A DNA stretch of 64,000 nucleotides from Agelas oroides (Eukaryota; Porifera; Demospongiae; Agelasida; Agelasidae): contig OX422183.1 of assembly GCA_949130485.1 (NCBI GenBank), forward strand, positions 5,236,636-5,300,635. The letters are read 5' to 3'. The notes beneath the pieces are model-generated. The model was not told the DNA's origin, searched no databases, and saw nothing but the letters and a program-made list of their open reading frames with translations. The position numbers and the translations under genes are program-made. Position 1 is the first letter of the stretch; the number at the start of each line of letters is the position of its first letter. Positions 54,501 to 64,000 of the stretch are shown one piece after another.

Positions 54501-57500
54501 GTATGTGGTATTATACATTGCACACAGTTTATACTCTACCAACAATTGATTTGGTATGTGGTATTATACATTGCACACAGTTTATACTCTACCAACAATT
54601 GATTTGGTATGTGGTATTATACATTGCACACAGTTTATACTCTACCAACAATTGATTTGGTATGTGGTATTATACATTGCACACAGTTTATACTCTACCA
54701 ACAATTGATTTGGTATGTGGTATTATACATTGCGCACTGTTTATACTCTACCAACAATTGATTTGGTATGTGGTATTATACATTGCACACTGTTTATACT
54801 CTACCAACTTTCGTTCTACACATGTACCTCACTTGCTCACTCAGATATTGATGATCTCTTTGATGCGAAAAAAGAGCTGAACCCTGTCTCTGCAAAATGG
54901 AAGAGCCTTGGTATAGCTTTGCGACTCAAACCTAATATCTTGGATGGCATTAAAGCTGAGAACAGTGGTGATCCTACTGCTTGCCTGACTTCAACTGTGA
55001 CTGAGTGGCTGAATAGGAACTACAATGTGAAGAGGTTTGGTGAACCAACTTGGCGGAGATTGGTGGAGGCAGTGGGTGACCCAGCAGGTGGAGCAAACAT
55101 GGCACTTGCGAGGGACATGGCTGGGAGGCATAAGGCTGGAGGTACGTAAGTTGAATGCAAGTCATGCAATAGCTTCATCTCTGTATAATTTAAATCATTT
55201 TTATTCCATTTCTATAGCTGATCATGAGCAAGCTCACATTTATGAGGTGGGACGTCCTGTTGCACTCCGGGGGGAGGCATGGTATCATGCAGGAATCTCC
55301 AGAGAAATGGCAGAGCAGCAACTTGAGAACACTCCAAATGGCTACTTTCTTGTCAGAGAGAGTGAGACAAAATCTGGTTGCTTTTCACTGTCCCTAAAAC
55401 ATCCAGGAGGCATTGCACATTTCCGTATTGAGAAAAAAGATTCTGGCCTCTACGAAATCCCCGGCACCCACGAGAGCTTTGCAACTCTTCTTGATCTGAT
55501 TAACCACTTCAAACATAATTCTATTTCAGAGCATCCACACTACAAGCTCATCTCTCCCTGTGACAGAGCCGCCCTCCTAGGTGGTGAGTTGAAGTGGGAA
55601 CTTGATGCATGTAGCACTAGAGCTGGGATGATATTGATTTTCACTGTATCAATAAGTTCATAATGTATTATCATGCATGCCCATGAAACTTCTGCTGCAG
55701 TTACAGGGAGCAATAAGCCACATCAGCATCTAGAGGATGAGGAGTTAAAGGTATGTCACAGTCACACAGTAGTGTATCACTTGTGAATTCTGTCTGCATG
55801 TATTTTAGTCTGCATCAGAACCAGAACCTACAGTTTGCTGCTGCAGATTTACCTGAGCTAAAACACTTTAGTTAGAAAGCTTTACATATATCTATCAAAA
55901 TAAGGAGCCAGTGTTGAATAGCAAGGCATGCTTTTACCTGCATTGTAGCAGTTAGTACCTGTAGCATTAATTTTGTATACTGTTTAGCATAGCATAGTGT
56001 ATTAACTTGTGTACAAGTGTGTACTTCTAGTGCTTGCACACTGAGCATTGACGCTTCACCATTACGCTTCATACTCACACTCATTTGAAGAAAAATGAAA
56101 TCAACGGTACAGGCATATGGAATGTGTAATGTCAAATAAATAGGGAAATCCCTTCTGGAGTTATGGGTGAAGGTGGTGTAGCACCACTTTCCCATGCTTG
56201 TTGGTGAATCACATGTTGGGTGCATTGTGGCACTGATCAATATGTACTCAAAATGGATGCATTATATGGTATTATCTGGTGTGAATCATTATCTTGTATT
56301 TTGGAGTCTAGAACACTTCACAACATACTGAATTCCTCCTTGAGTCATTGTCATTTTTCGCCACCTCTTTCTCTCAATGACTCCATAGTCTGACTATATA
56401 AGAGGTTCCTATATGTAGCTGCTTATCTTGTCAGATCTTGTTGGTGGCAACTCGCAGCTCGCCGCTGTTTTAGCTCTCGATCAGCACAAGTGCGCGTGAG
56501 GTTATTATTAATTTGCGGCCACACATAGTACACCCATAGTACACCCATGCAGAATTGGCAGCACCAGCGAACGCTCGAACAATTCACGAAAGTTTTCTCC
56601 GCGAAATCTTATCTTCTACCAATTCGTGAAAGTTTTCTCCCTCGAAAGTTTCCCACTATACGGTAGTTGTGTGACAGTCATGTGATAGTTGTGTGACCGT
56701 CATGTGATAGTTGTGTGACAGTCACGTGATAGTTGTGTGACAGTCACGTGATAGTTGTGTGACAGTCATTCTACAGATCAAACGTTTTCACCAATAAAAG
56801 ATTTTCTTGTATCTGTTGTTCCTGTGCACTCACAGCCTCCCGAAAGATGGACGCTGAGAGGCATTCAGCAGCAGCTACTGCAGGAAAACAGAGCAGGTAA
56901 CTTTACTAGCACTTGCTTACACTGTATGTCATGTGACAGGTACACTTTGCTTCACTGTCCAAGATCTACTAACAGAGAGTCATGTGAGAGTCACCTGATA
57001 ATCATGTGGCAGTTGTTTCATAGTCATCTGCTTCATACAGTGTGTATAGCAGGTACCTCTTTATGAGCTGTTTGTGTGAACTACCCGTGTTCCCGGGTCC
57101 CCGGTTTTCTGTCACTTGCAATACAGTGAACTGGGAGTGAGCCTGGTGCTTTTCTCATGTGAGTAATGTAAAAAGAAGGGTTTAATTGTGTGTGAATGCA
57201 GTGGGCGGGGCTCAGAAGGCACATACTAAGTTAGCCAGCATGGGCAACTGTCATACACACAAGGCATAGTGCATGTAGCTGAGAGTTGGAATTCGGCTGA
57301 GGCCTCTAGGCAATGCTGCTTATGTAGCTTCTCTTCCACTCCTCTGCCAGGGGCCCAAGTGGCTTAATGGTAAGAGCGTCTGACTAGTATTCAGAAGGTC
57401 TTGGGTTCGAAGTTTTGCCAATTTCCAATTATGTCATGCTCATGTGAGGAAAGATACCAGGCCTTCTCCCACTTTACCACACTGTAAGCAATGAAAAGCT

Positions 57501-60500
57501 CAGTGAATGAGCAAGGACACGACACACAAGCAATGGATGAGAAACAGATCATTTCTTTGGTACAAGTGCATGCTCTTATGAGTGTAAATGGTTAGCCAAC
57601 ATGCACTAATAGAGGATGTGCACTAAATGAGAAATTAAAGCCATGCCCAACAAGTATCGGCATGATACGCAGCACTGTGCAGTAGATTGTTAGACATGCT
57701 CATCTGGCGAGTATGGACGTAAAATCAGAAAACTCCATCTTCCCCAGGAGAGTATACTTCCACTTTGCAACCATACAGGGCTCCGCAAAATTCGTAAGCA
57801 GCAAATGGTATGGCTTGCAAGCTTCGTATTATCCAGAATCTCCTCCTCTTGTTTGACTTCAGGATGACCAGTGTGCTGTTAATGCCATGTCAATCTCTCA
57901 CTGCCAGCGTGTGCTCTATTTAGTGCACATTCCGTAGTCTCGCGAAAAAGGGCCCATGGGCGGAGCACCTTACAAGTCTGCCAAAGAGGGGGGTGGGCGC
58001 TCTTTCAGGTGTTCCGCATTTAACCACGAAAGAGCACCCATGTCTTGTTTACAGCGACTCGATGTCCTCGAAGCAAATAATTGGACAAACAGTAACGTGC
58101 AACGGAACCACCAGCGGCTTCGAAATTGAGTCCTAATGGCACACAACACTCTGAACGGCACCACGTCACCGTGAGCATGGTGTAGCTCGCAGTGCACACC
58201 GCATTAGCTATGTCCATCTACGCAAAAATGCCTTGTAGCAATTTCAGTGAAGTATTACACGAAGTTTCTTACCTCAGATACGCATACTGTGCTTCTCAAA
58301 CTCCACGCGAAGCTCGCTCCAGGGTGGGCGCTCATTCGAGTAAACTTTGACCCTGTACAGGAAATTGGGCGAAAAGTAGGGGGTGGGCGCTCTTTCGTAA
58401 GTGGGCCCTTTTTCGCGAGACTACGGTACCAGGAAGGAAGCATGCACCTAATAAAGAATATGTATATACCTAATAGCAAGGTGCACTTAATAACCACAGT
58501 TTACAGTATATTACAAACTTCAGTTGCCACATTCCTGTATGTTTGCTACTGCACAGTTGATATTGAGAGGTTTTAGAGTCATGACCGTTTCTTACTTATG
58601 TATGCATGTAGGACGGGCTAACCCTCCAGTCCCTCCAGCCCGGCGTCAGCAAAACCACTCTGCTCACACCACAAGCACAAGTGTCGCTCCATCAGCCACC
58701 TTCAGCCCTCCTGGTTCAATCACCAGGAGTGATTCACCACCCCTCCCTCCATACAATGTAGTTACGGGGAGCAATAAGCCACCTCAACATCTAGATGATG
58801 ATGAGTTTGAGGTGAGGGTCATGTGTATTCATACATGTATGATAGCCAGGAGATAGTTTTGTGACAGTTCTGTGACACTATAGTTTTTGATACAAGAGTG
58901 ATAGTTTATTCCAAGTACAGAACAGTTGAGGTGGTTCCTGTGACAGTCATGTGATACTGTATAGCAGGAACTTTCGAGGGAGAAAACTTCGCGAATTTTG
59001 AGGTTTTGTGGCTATTTGTGAACGTTTTATCCACGAAAGTTTTCTCCGCGGCACATGTCCAACAATAACATGCATCTCTCTGGACTATGGCTACAGTGTA
59101 AGGATCATGTAGCCTCGTTCCCAGGCTCTCCCCTCGCCCCGACGAAAAATAAAAACGGAGGGGGAAAGCCTGGGACCGATTCGCACGTGATATCGCGACA
59201 TGACAACTTTGCACTAACCATTAAATAGCCTGAAACGTCACTCATGTGAAGACCGCAAAGTAGCTGCGAAGTACTCTCAGCTCAGGAGTTTGTTACTACA
59301 ACTCGTTTATTGTTGTGTAGCTATGTTGGAGCTTTAAAATGTGGTTGTGAGTTTATTTTGTACGCCAGAGTGTAGCGCTAGCCAACTAAAGTCTTTCTTC
59401 ATAGCCTCGTAGCAATTTTTTTTAAAGCGGAACATGGTAACAGTAAATAGGCAAAGTTTTTCCTACGTACTGGGTACTTCTCCGCCGTCGCTGCTGTTTG
59501 ACCCGCGCCGAGGTCTCACCGATGCAGTCACAGCTCACTTGTTTCAGTAGTATACTGTAGCATGTTCGAGTCAGCCAATCACGTGGCTGCATAATTGCGT
59601 CACGACTTTTGTAATTATTGTTGTGACGTCTACGCGCCGCGATATCACGTGCGAATCGGTCCCAGGCTCTCCCCCTCCGTTTTTATTTTTCGTCGGGCGA
59701 GGGGAGAGCCTGGGAACGAGGCTAAGGATCATGTATGATGCCCCATTTCTGCTGGCAAGGCAGAACTTGTCCAATGGTTGCACCCGAAATCCCCTTGTAC
59801 ACGTAGTGGTCTGGAACGATCGTCTATGCTGCATATGTAGCTGCTTATCTTGTCAGATCTTGTTGGTGCCAACTCGCAGCTCGCCGCTGTTTTAGCTCTC
59901 GATCAGCAAGTGCACGTGAAATTATTATTAATCTGCGGCCACACATAGTACACCCATAGTACACCCATGCAAAATTGGCAGCACCAGCGAATGCTCGAAC
60001 AATTCACGAAAGTTTTCTCCGCGAAATCTTATCTTCTACCAATTCGTGAAAGTTTTCTCCCTCGAAAGTTTCCCACTATACGGTAGTTGTGACAGTCATG
60101 TGATAGTTGTGTGACAGTCATGTGATAGTTGTGTGACAGTCATGTGATAATTGTGTGACAGTCATGTGATAGTTGTGTGACAGTCATGTGATAGTTGTGT
60201 GACAGTCATTCTACAGATCAAACGTTTTCACCAATAAAAGATTTTCTTACATCTGTTGTTCCTCTGCACTCACAGCCTCCCGAAGAAAGATGGACGCTGA
60301 GAGACATTCAGCAGCAGGCAAACAGAGCAGGTAATTTTACTAGCACTTGCTTACACTGTATGTCATGTGACAGGTACACTTTGCTTCACTGTCCAAGATC
60401 TACTAACACTTGATTAAGTGTGAGAGTCATGTGAGAGTCACCTGATAATCATGTGGCAGTTGTTTCATAGTCATCTCCATGCTTCGTACAGTGTGTATAG

Positions 60501-62043
60501 CAGGTACCTCTTTATGAGCTGTTTGTGAACTACCCGTGTTCCCGGGTCCCCGGTTTTCTGTCACTTGCAATACAGTAAACTGGGAGTGAGCCTGGTGCTT
60601 TTCTCATGTGAGTAATGTAAAAAGAAGGGTTTAATTGTGTGTGAATGCAGTGGGTGGGGCTCAAAACAAGTACCGCACATACTAAGTTAGCCAGCATGGG
60701 CAACTGTCATACACACAAGGCATAGAGCATGTAGCTGAGAGTGAGAATCAGTTGGAATTCGGCTGAGGCCTCTAGGCAATGCTGCTTGTGTAGCTTCTCT
60801 TCCGCTCCTCTGCCAGGGGCCCAAGTGGCTTAATGGTAAGAGCGTCTGACTAGTATTCAGAAGGTCTTGGGTTCGAAGTTTTGCTAATTTCCAATTATGT
60901 CATGCTCATTTCCAATTATGTCATGCTCATGTGAGGAAAGATACCAGGCCTTCTCCCACTTTACCACACTGTAAGCAATGAAAAGCTCAGTGAAGCCTGG
61001 GAATGAGCAAGGACAAACAAGCAATGGATGAGAAACAGATCATTTCTTTGGTACAAGTGCATGCGCTTATGAGTGTAAATGGTTAGCCAACATGCACTAA
61101 TAGAGGATGTGCACTAAATGAGAAATTAAAGCCATGCCCAACAAGTATCGGCAGATACGCAGCACTGTGCAGTAGATTGTTAGACATGCTCATCTGGCGA
61201 GTATGGACGTAAAATCAGAAAACTCCATCTTCCCCAGGAGAGTATACTTCCACTTTGCAACCATACAGGGCTCCGCAAAATTCGTAAGCAGCAAAGGGTG
61301 TGGCTTGCAAGCTTCGTATTATCCAGAATCTCCTCCTCTTGTTTGACTTCAGGATGACCATTGAGTGTGCTGCGTGCTGTTAATGCCATGTCGATCTCTC
61401 ACTGCCATCGTGTGCTCTATTTAGTGCATGTACCAGGAAGGAAGCATGCACCTAATAAAGAATATGTATATACCTAATAGCAAGGTGCACTTAATAACCA
61501 CAGTTTACGGTGTATTACAAACTTCAGTTGCCACATTCCTGTATGTTTGCTACTGCACAGTTGATATTGGGAGGTTTTAGAGTCATGACCGTTTCTTACT
61601 TATGTATGCATGTAGGACGGACTAACCCTCCAGTCCCTCCAGCCCAGCATCAGCAAAACCACTCTGCTCACACCACAAGCACAAGTGTCGCTCCATCAAC
61701 CACCTTCAACCCACCTGGTTCAATCACCAGGAGTGATTCACCACCCCTCCCTCCATACAACCCCCAGAGACCACCACAACAAGGGCCATCAAGCGTTGAC
61801 AAAAATCCTCCAATCCTTCCTCAAAAGAAGGCAACAAATGGCAGTACTTCTCCTCCCACGAACTCAAGTCCGCGGTCCACCTTGGAGAGAGCAAGAGGAG
61901 GTGGAAACACCACACGTGAAGACATAATTATAGAGATGTGTTCACTCGGTTATTCACGGAGTGACATTGTACGAGCATTAGCAGTTGCCGGGAATGACTA
62001 TCAGCTGGCGAGATTGATTCTTAAAGATTTTGGAACTCGGTAG
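48550..62043 (+). CDS. Death-SH2-proline-rich-UBA adaptor protein
   Basis: Join 48550-48559, 54845-55141, 55218-55583, 55701-55750, 56836-56896, 58612-58811, 60276-60330, 61616-62043; 488 residues, every junction GT-AG and in phase. Residues 5-103 form a Death-like domain (KWKSLGIALRLKPNILDGIK, TEWLNRNY, EPTWRRLVEAV). Residues 124-218 form an SH2 domain starting WYHAGIS, with FLVRES carrying the phosphotyrosine-binding Arg. Two proline-rich stretches (PPLPPYN) could bind SH3 or WW domains. The last 43 residues form a UBA domain (MCSLGYSRSDIVRALAVAGNDY, ending LILKDFGTR) resembling the CBL UBA. There is no kinase or protease domain, so it is probably a cytoplasmic adaptor joining phosphotyrosine, Death-domain and ubiquitin signals. 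The C-terminal half is internally duplicated. I know of no vertebrate protein with this order. Confidence 0.88.
49067..49493. mobile_element. Repeat with CCAGGGGGGGTAGGACAAGC ends
   Basis: The ends are inverted ('ccagggggggtagg' / 'cctatcccccctgg'). About 400 bp matches 11129-11534, including 'cattacatcatcagatatct'. Confidence 0.78.
49794..50070. mobile_element. Mutator-type foldback element with TAGTCTCG ends
   Basis: The arms pair 'agccagactctcacacgaaa' and more. The exact 9-bp duplication ACAATGTTA lies on both sides. This links the TAGTCTCG and TAGCCTCG end types to one superfamily. Confidence 0.82.
52855..53231. mobile_element. Inverted-repeat element with GTTACCAACTTGAGCTC arms
   Basis: 'ctgttaccaacttgagctca' pairs with the complement at 53209-53231. 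A second, central palindrome pairs 'catctggatgtgcagggcct' at 53026 with 53113. Open frames here are artefacts of the palindrome. Confidence 0.75.
53521..53708. mobile_element. Inverted-repeat element with TACAGTGGAACC ends
   Basis: TACAGTGGAACCCTCTTAAA and 'agaggttccactgta' face each other. The interior has 'aggacacctg' repeats. Ends in TA suggest a TA target duplication. Confidence 0.72.
53801..54807 (+). repeat. 53-bp minisatellite, 19 copies
   Basis: 1007 bp is exactly 19 x 53 with no indels. The unit starts CAATTGATTTGGTATGTGGT. Variation is almost confined to GCGCACTG / GCACACTG / GCACACAG. It ends 37 bp before the Death exon. Confidence 0.95.
54845..55141 (+). CDS. Adaptor exon 2 (Death-like domain)
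   Basis: The acceptor is CTTGCTCACTCAG and the donor GGAG|GTACGT, phase 1 on both sides. It encodes 99 residues in the sponge-type Death-domain pattern, with conserved Trp in KWKSLG and TWRRLV and a PAGGAN loop. An open frame running in from the upstream minisatellite is not coding. Confidence 0.88.
55218..55583 (+). CDS. Adaptor exon 3 (SH2 domain)
   Basis: The acceptor is TCCATTTCTATAG and the donor GGTG|GTGAGT, phase 1 on both sides. The exon holds a complete SH2: Trp-Tyr-His start, GYFLVRESETKSGCFSLSLK, a central HFRIEKKDSGLYEI strand pair, and HYKLISP at the end. Confidence 0.95.
55701..55750 (+). CDS. Adaptor exon 4 (small acidic exon)
   Basis: The acceptor is ACTTCTGCTGCAG; the exon encodes VTGSNKPHQHLEDEELK and the donor is AAG|GTATGT. 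It enters in phase 1 and leaves in phase 0. A diverged second copy forms the 3-prime half of the exon at 58612. Confidence 0.72.
56661..56766 (+). repeat. 22-bp repeat, copy A
   Basis: The unit 'tgtgtgacagtcatgtgata' plus 'gt', about 5 copies. The counterpart at 60082-60206 in copy B has about 6, so it changed length after the duplication. Confidence 0.85.
56836..56896 (+). CDS. Adaptor exon 5 (first copy of duplicated exon)
   Basis: The acceptor is CACTCACAG; the exon encodes PPERWTLRGIQQQLLQENRA and the donor is AGCAG|GTAACT, phase 1. The copy at 60276 differs by a 3-bp insertion and a 9-bp deletion, both in frame, which suggests both copies are kept as coding. Confidence 0.75.
57350..57418 (+). 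repeat. tRNA-like sequence in the duplicated intron (copy A)
   Basis: GTGGCTTAATGGTAAGAGCG (A box), an anticodon-arm-like CTGACTAGTATTCAG and GGTTCGAAG (B box). The acceptor stem does not close. An identical copy sits at 60828-60893 in copy B. Confidence 0.55.
57933..58426. mobile_element. Inverted-repeat element in copy A only
   Basis: The ends are CGTAGTCTCGCGAAAAAGGG and its complement. Copy B of the duplication has an uninterrupted site near 61427-61433 (gtgca-tg-taccagg), which acts as an empty site. No clear target duplication was seen. The interior holds no protein I recognise. Confidence 0.8.
58612..58811 (+). CDS. Adaptor exon 6 (chimeric duplicated exon)
   Basis: The acceptor is GTATGCATGTAG and the donor GAG|GTGAGG. 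The first part matches the proline-rich start of the last exon (through SPPLPPYN). It then switches at about 58754 to a copy of exon 4 (VTGSNKPPQHLDDDEFE), including its former acceptor TGTAG, now read as coding. The frame is preserved across the join. Confidence 0.75.
59110..59724. mobile_element. Mutator-type foldback element, 615 bp
   Basis: The inverted ends begin TAGCCTCGTTCCCAGGC and extend about 100 bp. They are flanked by the exact 9-bp duplication AGGATCATG (59101-59109 and 59725-59733). No transposase was seen. Confidence 0.85.
60082..60206 (+). repeat. 22-bp repeat, copy B
   Basis: Same unit as at 56661. More copies, and fewer internal variants. Confidence 0.85.
60276..60330 (+). 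CDS. Adaptor exon 7 (second copy of exon 5)
   Basis: The acceptor is CACTCACAG and the donor AGCAG|GTAATT, phase 1. It encodes PPEERWTLRDIQQQANRA. Phases match both neighbours. Confidence 0.75.
61616..62043 (+). CDS. Adaptor exon 8 (proline-rich plus UBA, stop)
   Basis: The acceptor is GTATGCATGTAG. The exon carries a Pro/Ser/Thr-rich stretch, PPILPQKK and the C-terminal UBA, ending in TAG at 62041-62043. An unrelated frame at 61685-61927 is a shadow. Confidence 0.92.
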
Positions 62044-64000
62044 TATTATATCCTGACAACCATTTTGTAGTGTTTGTGCGTACTTCTACCTGATTCTGAT
62101 GTTTTTGTGATTACACGTATTGTGAACTTGTGATGTAATGCGCCTATCAGTGGTATGCTACCTACAACACCTGTGGCTTGATGGGGGGTAGGAGGGGAAA
62201 TGACATATCGTAATGGAACAAGCCCTCATACCTAGGGCACAAACCTGCGTACCATCCCCTACATTTACTTTACAAATACCCCATATCTCTGTGTCATGAC
62301 AGGGAGATAATTCACAAAGAATTTTTCAAAGACATCACAACTAAAGAGAATGTGTATAAACAATGGTGGGTAACAGTACACGTGTACCTAGCCTCGTTCC
62401 CAGGCCTGTTCAAAAAATTGAATGGGCCTGGGAACGAGGCTTAGCCTAACGTGTGCCACTGTAGTCGCAATTTGTGTCCACGTACCTTAATTTGGCTGTG
62501 ACTAAATAACTAAGCCACTATACATATATGGAGGGGTTATTTCTAATGGTATTGATTCATCTACTCTCATTAATTATCACTTCTGAGCTGGTGTAGGAAT
62601 CGGAGTGTAAAATCTCACTTCGGAAAGAAAGTGGGCCTCCCAACATAAAAATTGAAGGTGCACCAATTTCAAATTACACTAGAACTAAATATCTATCTGA
62701 GAAAAGCCACGCTATAATAGTGTGTAGGCAGAGCTACTTTGTGACCAATTTGTCTTGGACTTGAAAGGGTTAATGTCAGCAATTGGGCAAAATTTGGTTC
62801 AAGTGACTTTTGAAGCTAACTGCAGTATTTCACTAAATGTATCTTGTGCAAGAATGCCTGGACCACTCAAGTTTATATATAGCTGTCAAGAGATTACATT
62901 AGCTGTTATTTTATGTTGCAATACATTTTCCCCATAGAAGAATAATTGATAGTTTGAAGTGACTTTCCATAAGGAAATTTAGCAAGTACCAGTGCAATTA
63001 TTTACCATTGGCAAGGGCATTCGGTGGCTGGATATGCCCTTGCCATTGGTCGAGTATTAAAATAGCTGGACCACTCATGTGGATATCTGTTGAATGTATG
63101 TTCCCCCTATATAAAATTAAAAATCCCAGTCATTATAACTGTTGTTCATAAACAAGGTCAAATTGCTCTTGATTTTCAGCAAACTGGATTCGATCTTTGC
63201 CTTGGGTCTCCAAACAGTTTCCCATAATCCACAAAACACTTTCAGTGTCATGTGAAAATAGGGACCCAGGTCCCCATATTACCAGGAGAATAGGGACCCG
63301 GGGTCCCCCCTGTATGGCTGACTGTTTTCCCAGGTGTATGGGGACCCTCTGTATGGCAGACCATAATCACAGGAATATCGGGATCCCCTGTATGACTGAC
63401 CATTTCTCCAAGAGTAGGGGGACCCTCTGTCTGGCAGATCTTCAATAACCCGCCTCTGACTGACCTGAGCATCCCTCTACTGTAGTTTGGTATAGAACAG
63501 TCTCTAATAGTGAGAGAGAAGTACCGACGAAAGCACTAGCTACATAATATCGGCTGAATATATATACCTACAGCCCAGAAGACTGGCATAAGCATCCCTC
63601 TCTGTAGTTTGGTGGAAGAGTCTTGTGAGAGAAAAGTACCGACGAAAGTACTAGCTGCATAACTAGAGCTTACAAGAGAGCTAAGAGTTTTACTTGATGA
63701 TCACCAACACAAAAGTGATCACCATCCCTTGCACAGAAACATTATGCTCATGGCTTTAGAGAGATATGTAGCTACCTAGTCTGACTTGATATAGCATAGC
63801 CATCGGTGTAGCAGCCATGCATCGCAAAGATTTATACGATGAATTTCAACTGTCCTTGTTCCGAATGTTGTTCTCCAGATTGTTATGAAAGATACTGGCT
63901 TTTTCCCAGGACCGAGTGCGGTGGGGTCCCCAAAATTTTAATTTGCAGGAGATTCGTCTTTCACACAGCCAGGCAACCACGTAGCCTATGTAGCTATTAC
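62044..64000. other. Region downstream of the adaptor gene
   Basis: No gene was recognised. It contains a small TAGCCTCGTTCCC foldback (62389-62448), a hairpin of 'ggcaagggcat' / 'atgcccttgcc' (63011-63041), an imperfect repeat of about 35 bp with 'ggaccc(c)ctgtatgg' (63250-63440), and a 'gaagtaccgacgaaag' duplication (63520 and 63635). The last 50 bases (gattcgtctttcacacagccaggcaacc) match 48301-48330 in intron 1 of the TTC12-like gene. No AATAAA was seen close to the stop. Confidence 0.55.
62389..62448. mobile_element. Mutator-type foldback element, small
   Basis: TAGCCTCGTTCCCAGGCC... with a short hairpin interior. The flanks ACGTGTACC and ACGTGTGCC match at 8 of 9 positions; the exact right end is uncertain. 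Confidence 0.65.

Larger units (their letters stand above)
48560..54844 (+). other. Adaptor intron 1
   Basis: A 6.3-kb intron with no recognised coding exon. It contains a fragment related to 8120-8530 (48690-49045), an element at 49067-49493 with a second copy at 11129, a Mutator-type element at 49794, an 80-bp inverted pair at 50636 and 52727, an inverted-repeat element at 52855-53231, one with TACAGTGGAACC ends at 53521, and the 53-bp minisatellite reaching nearly to the Death exon. Confidence 0.7.
55696..61762 (+). repeat. 3-kb tandem duplication inside the adaptor gene
   Basis: Copy A (about 55696-58753) and copy B (about 58754-61762) share exon 4, exon 5 and the start of the last exon. 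The section 56416-58753 versus 59836-61762 is nearly identical apart from insertions. The exon-4 copies differ at about 7 of 50 bases, and the following intron parts (55751-56415 versus 58812-59835) are not alignable by eye. Confidence 0.85.

Noticed and set aside
54662-54844. Open frame leading into the Death exon from the minisatellite
   Set aside because: It is read-through of the 53-bp repeat; a clean acceptor at 54844 and an in-phase first exon at 48550 explain the gene better.
57350-57418. tRNA-Thr-like gene
   Set aside because: A and B boxes are present but the acceptor stem does not pair; treated as tRNA-derived repeat.

Overview
This window is animal (metazoan) nuclear DNA, most likely from a sponge (demosponge). 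It has intron-split genes with GT-AG junctions, an ETS transcription-factor domain, an SH2 domain, and a Death-like domain of a sort I associate with large sponge gene families. Most of the non-coding sequence is short inverted-repeat elements, tRNA-derived SINE fragments and tandem repeats. The species call is inference. No prokaryotic features (operons, CRISPR, IS elements) are present.

Four coding blocks can be assembled exon by exon from splice sites and reading phase. (1) Plus strand, 4576-10110: two exons of a FAM118-like, SIR2-fold protein whose usual catalytic positions look degenerate. (2) Plus strand, 18093-26149: a long Ser/Pro-rich exon spliced to an exon with a complete ETS DNA-binding domain, with a poly(A) signal at 26410. 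The phases of blocks 1 and 2 match (phase 1 at each junction), and no other start region is obvious for block 2. They could be one 1179-residue SIR2-ETS gene or two neighbouring genes. (3) Minus strand, 48414 down to 29082: seven exons of a TTC12-like TPR protein of 247 residues, ending in a stop where the vertebrate protein would continue into armadillo repeats. (4) Plus strand, 48550-62043: an eight-exon, 488-residue Death-SH2-proline-rich-UBA adaptor. Its C-terminal half contains a tandem internal duplication that fused two exons into a chimeric one.

Genes 3 and 4 start head to head, with 135 bp between their ATG codons. That gap holds an ETS consensus site and a perfect GTCACGTGAC palindrome, so they probably share a bidirectional promoter. 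ETS-type motifs also lie upstream of gene 1.

The rest is mobile and repetitive. The dominant family has TAGCCTCGTTCCCAGGC (or TAGTCTCG) inverted ends. At least eight copies are flanked by visible 9-bp target-site duplications, exact in seven, which points to Mutator-type non-autonomous elements. Other families include an 80-bp foldback element (TIR ATAACCTGTTACCTAGG), a TA-flanked element with CCGTATAGCGGG ends, and tRNA-derived SINEs. There are large minisatellites of 32 bp x 21, 53 bp x 19, 64 bp x 4 and about 58 bp x 6. Several splice acceptors sit directly against microsatellites or minisatellites.
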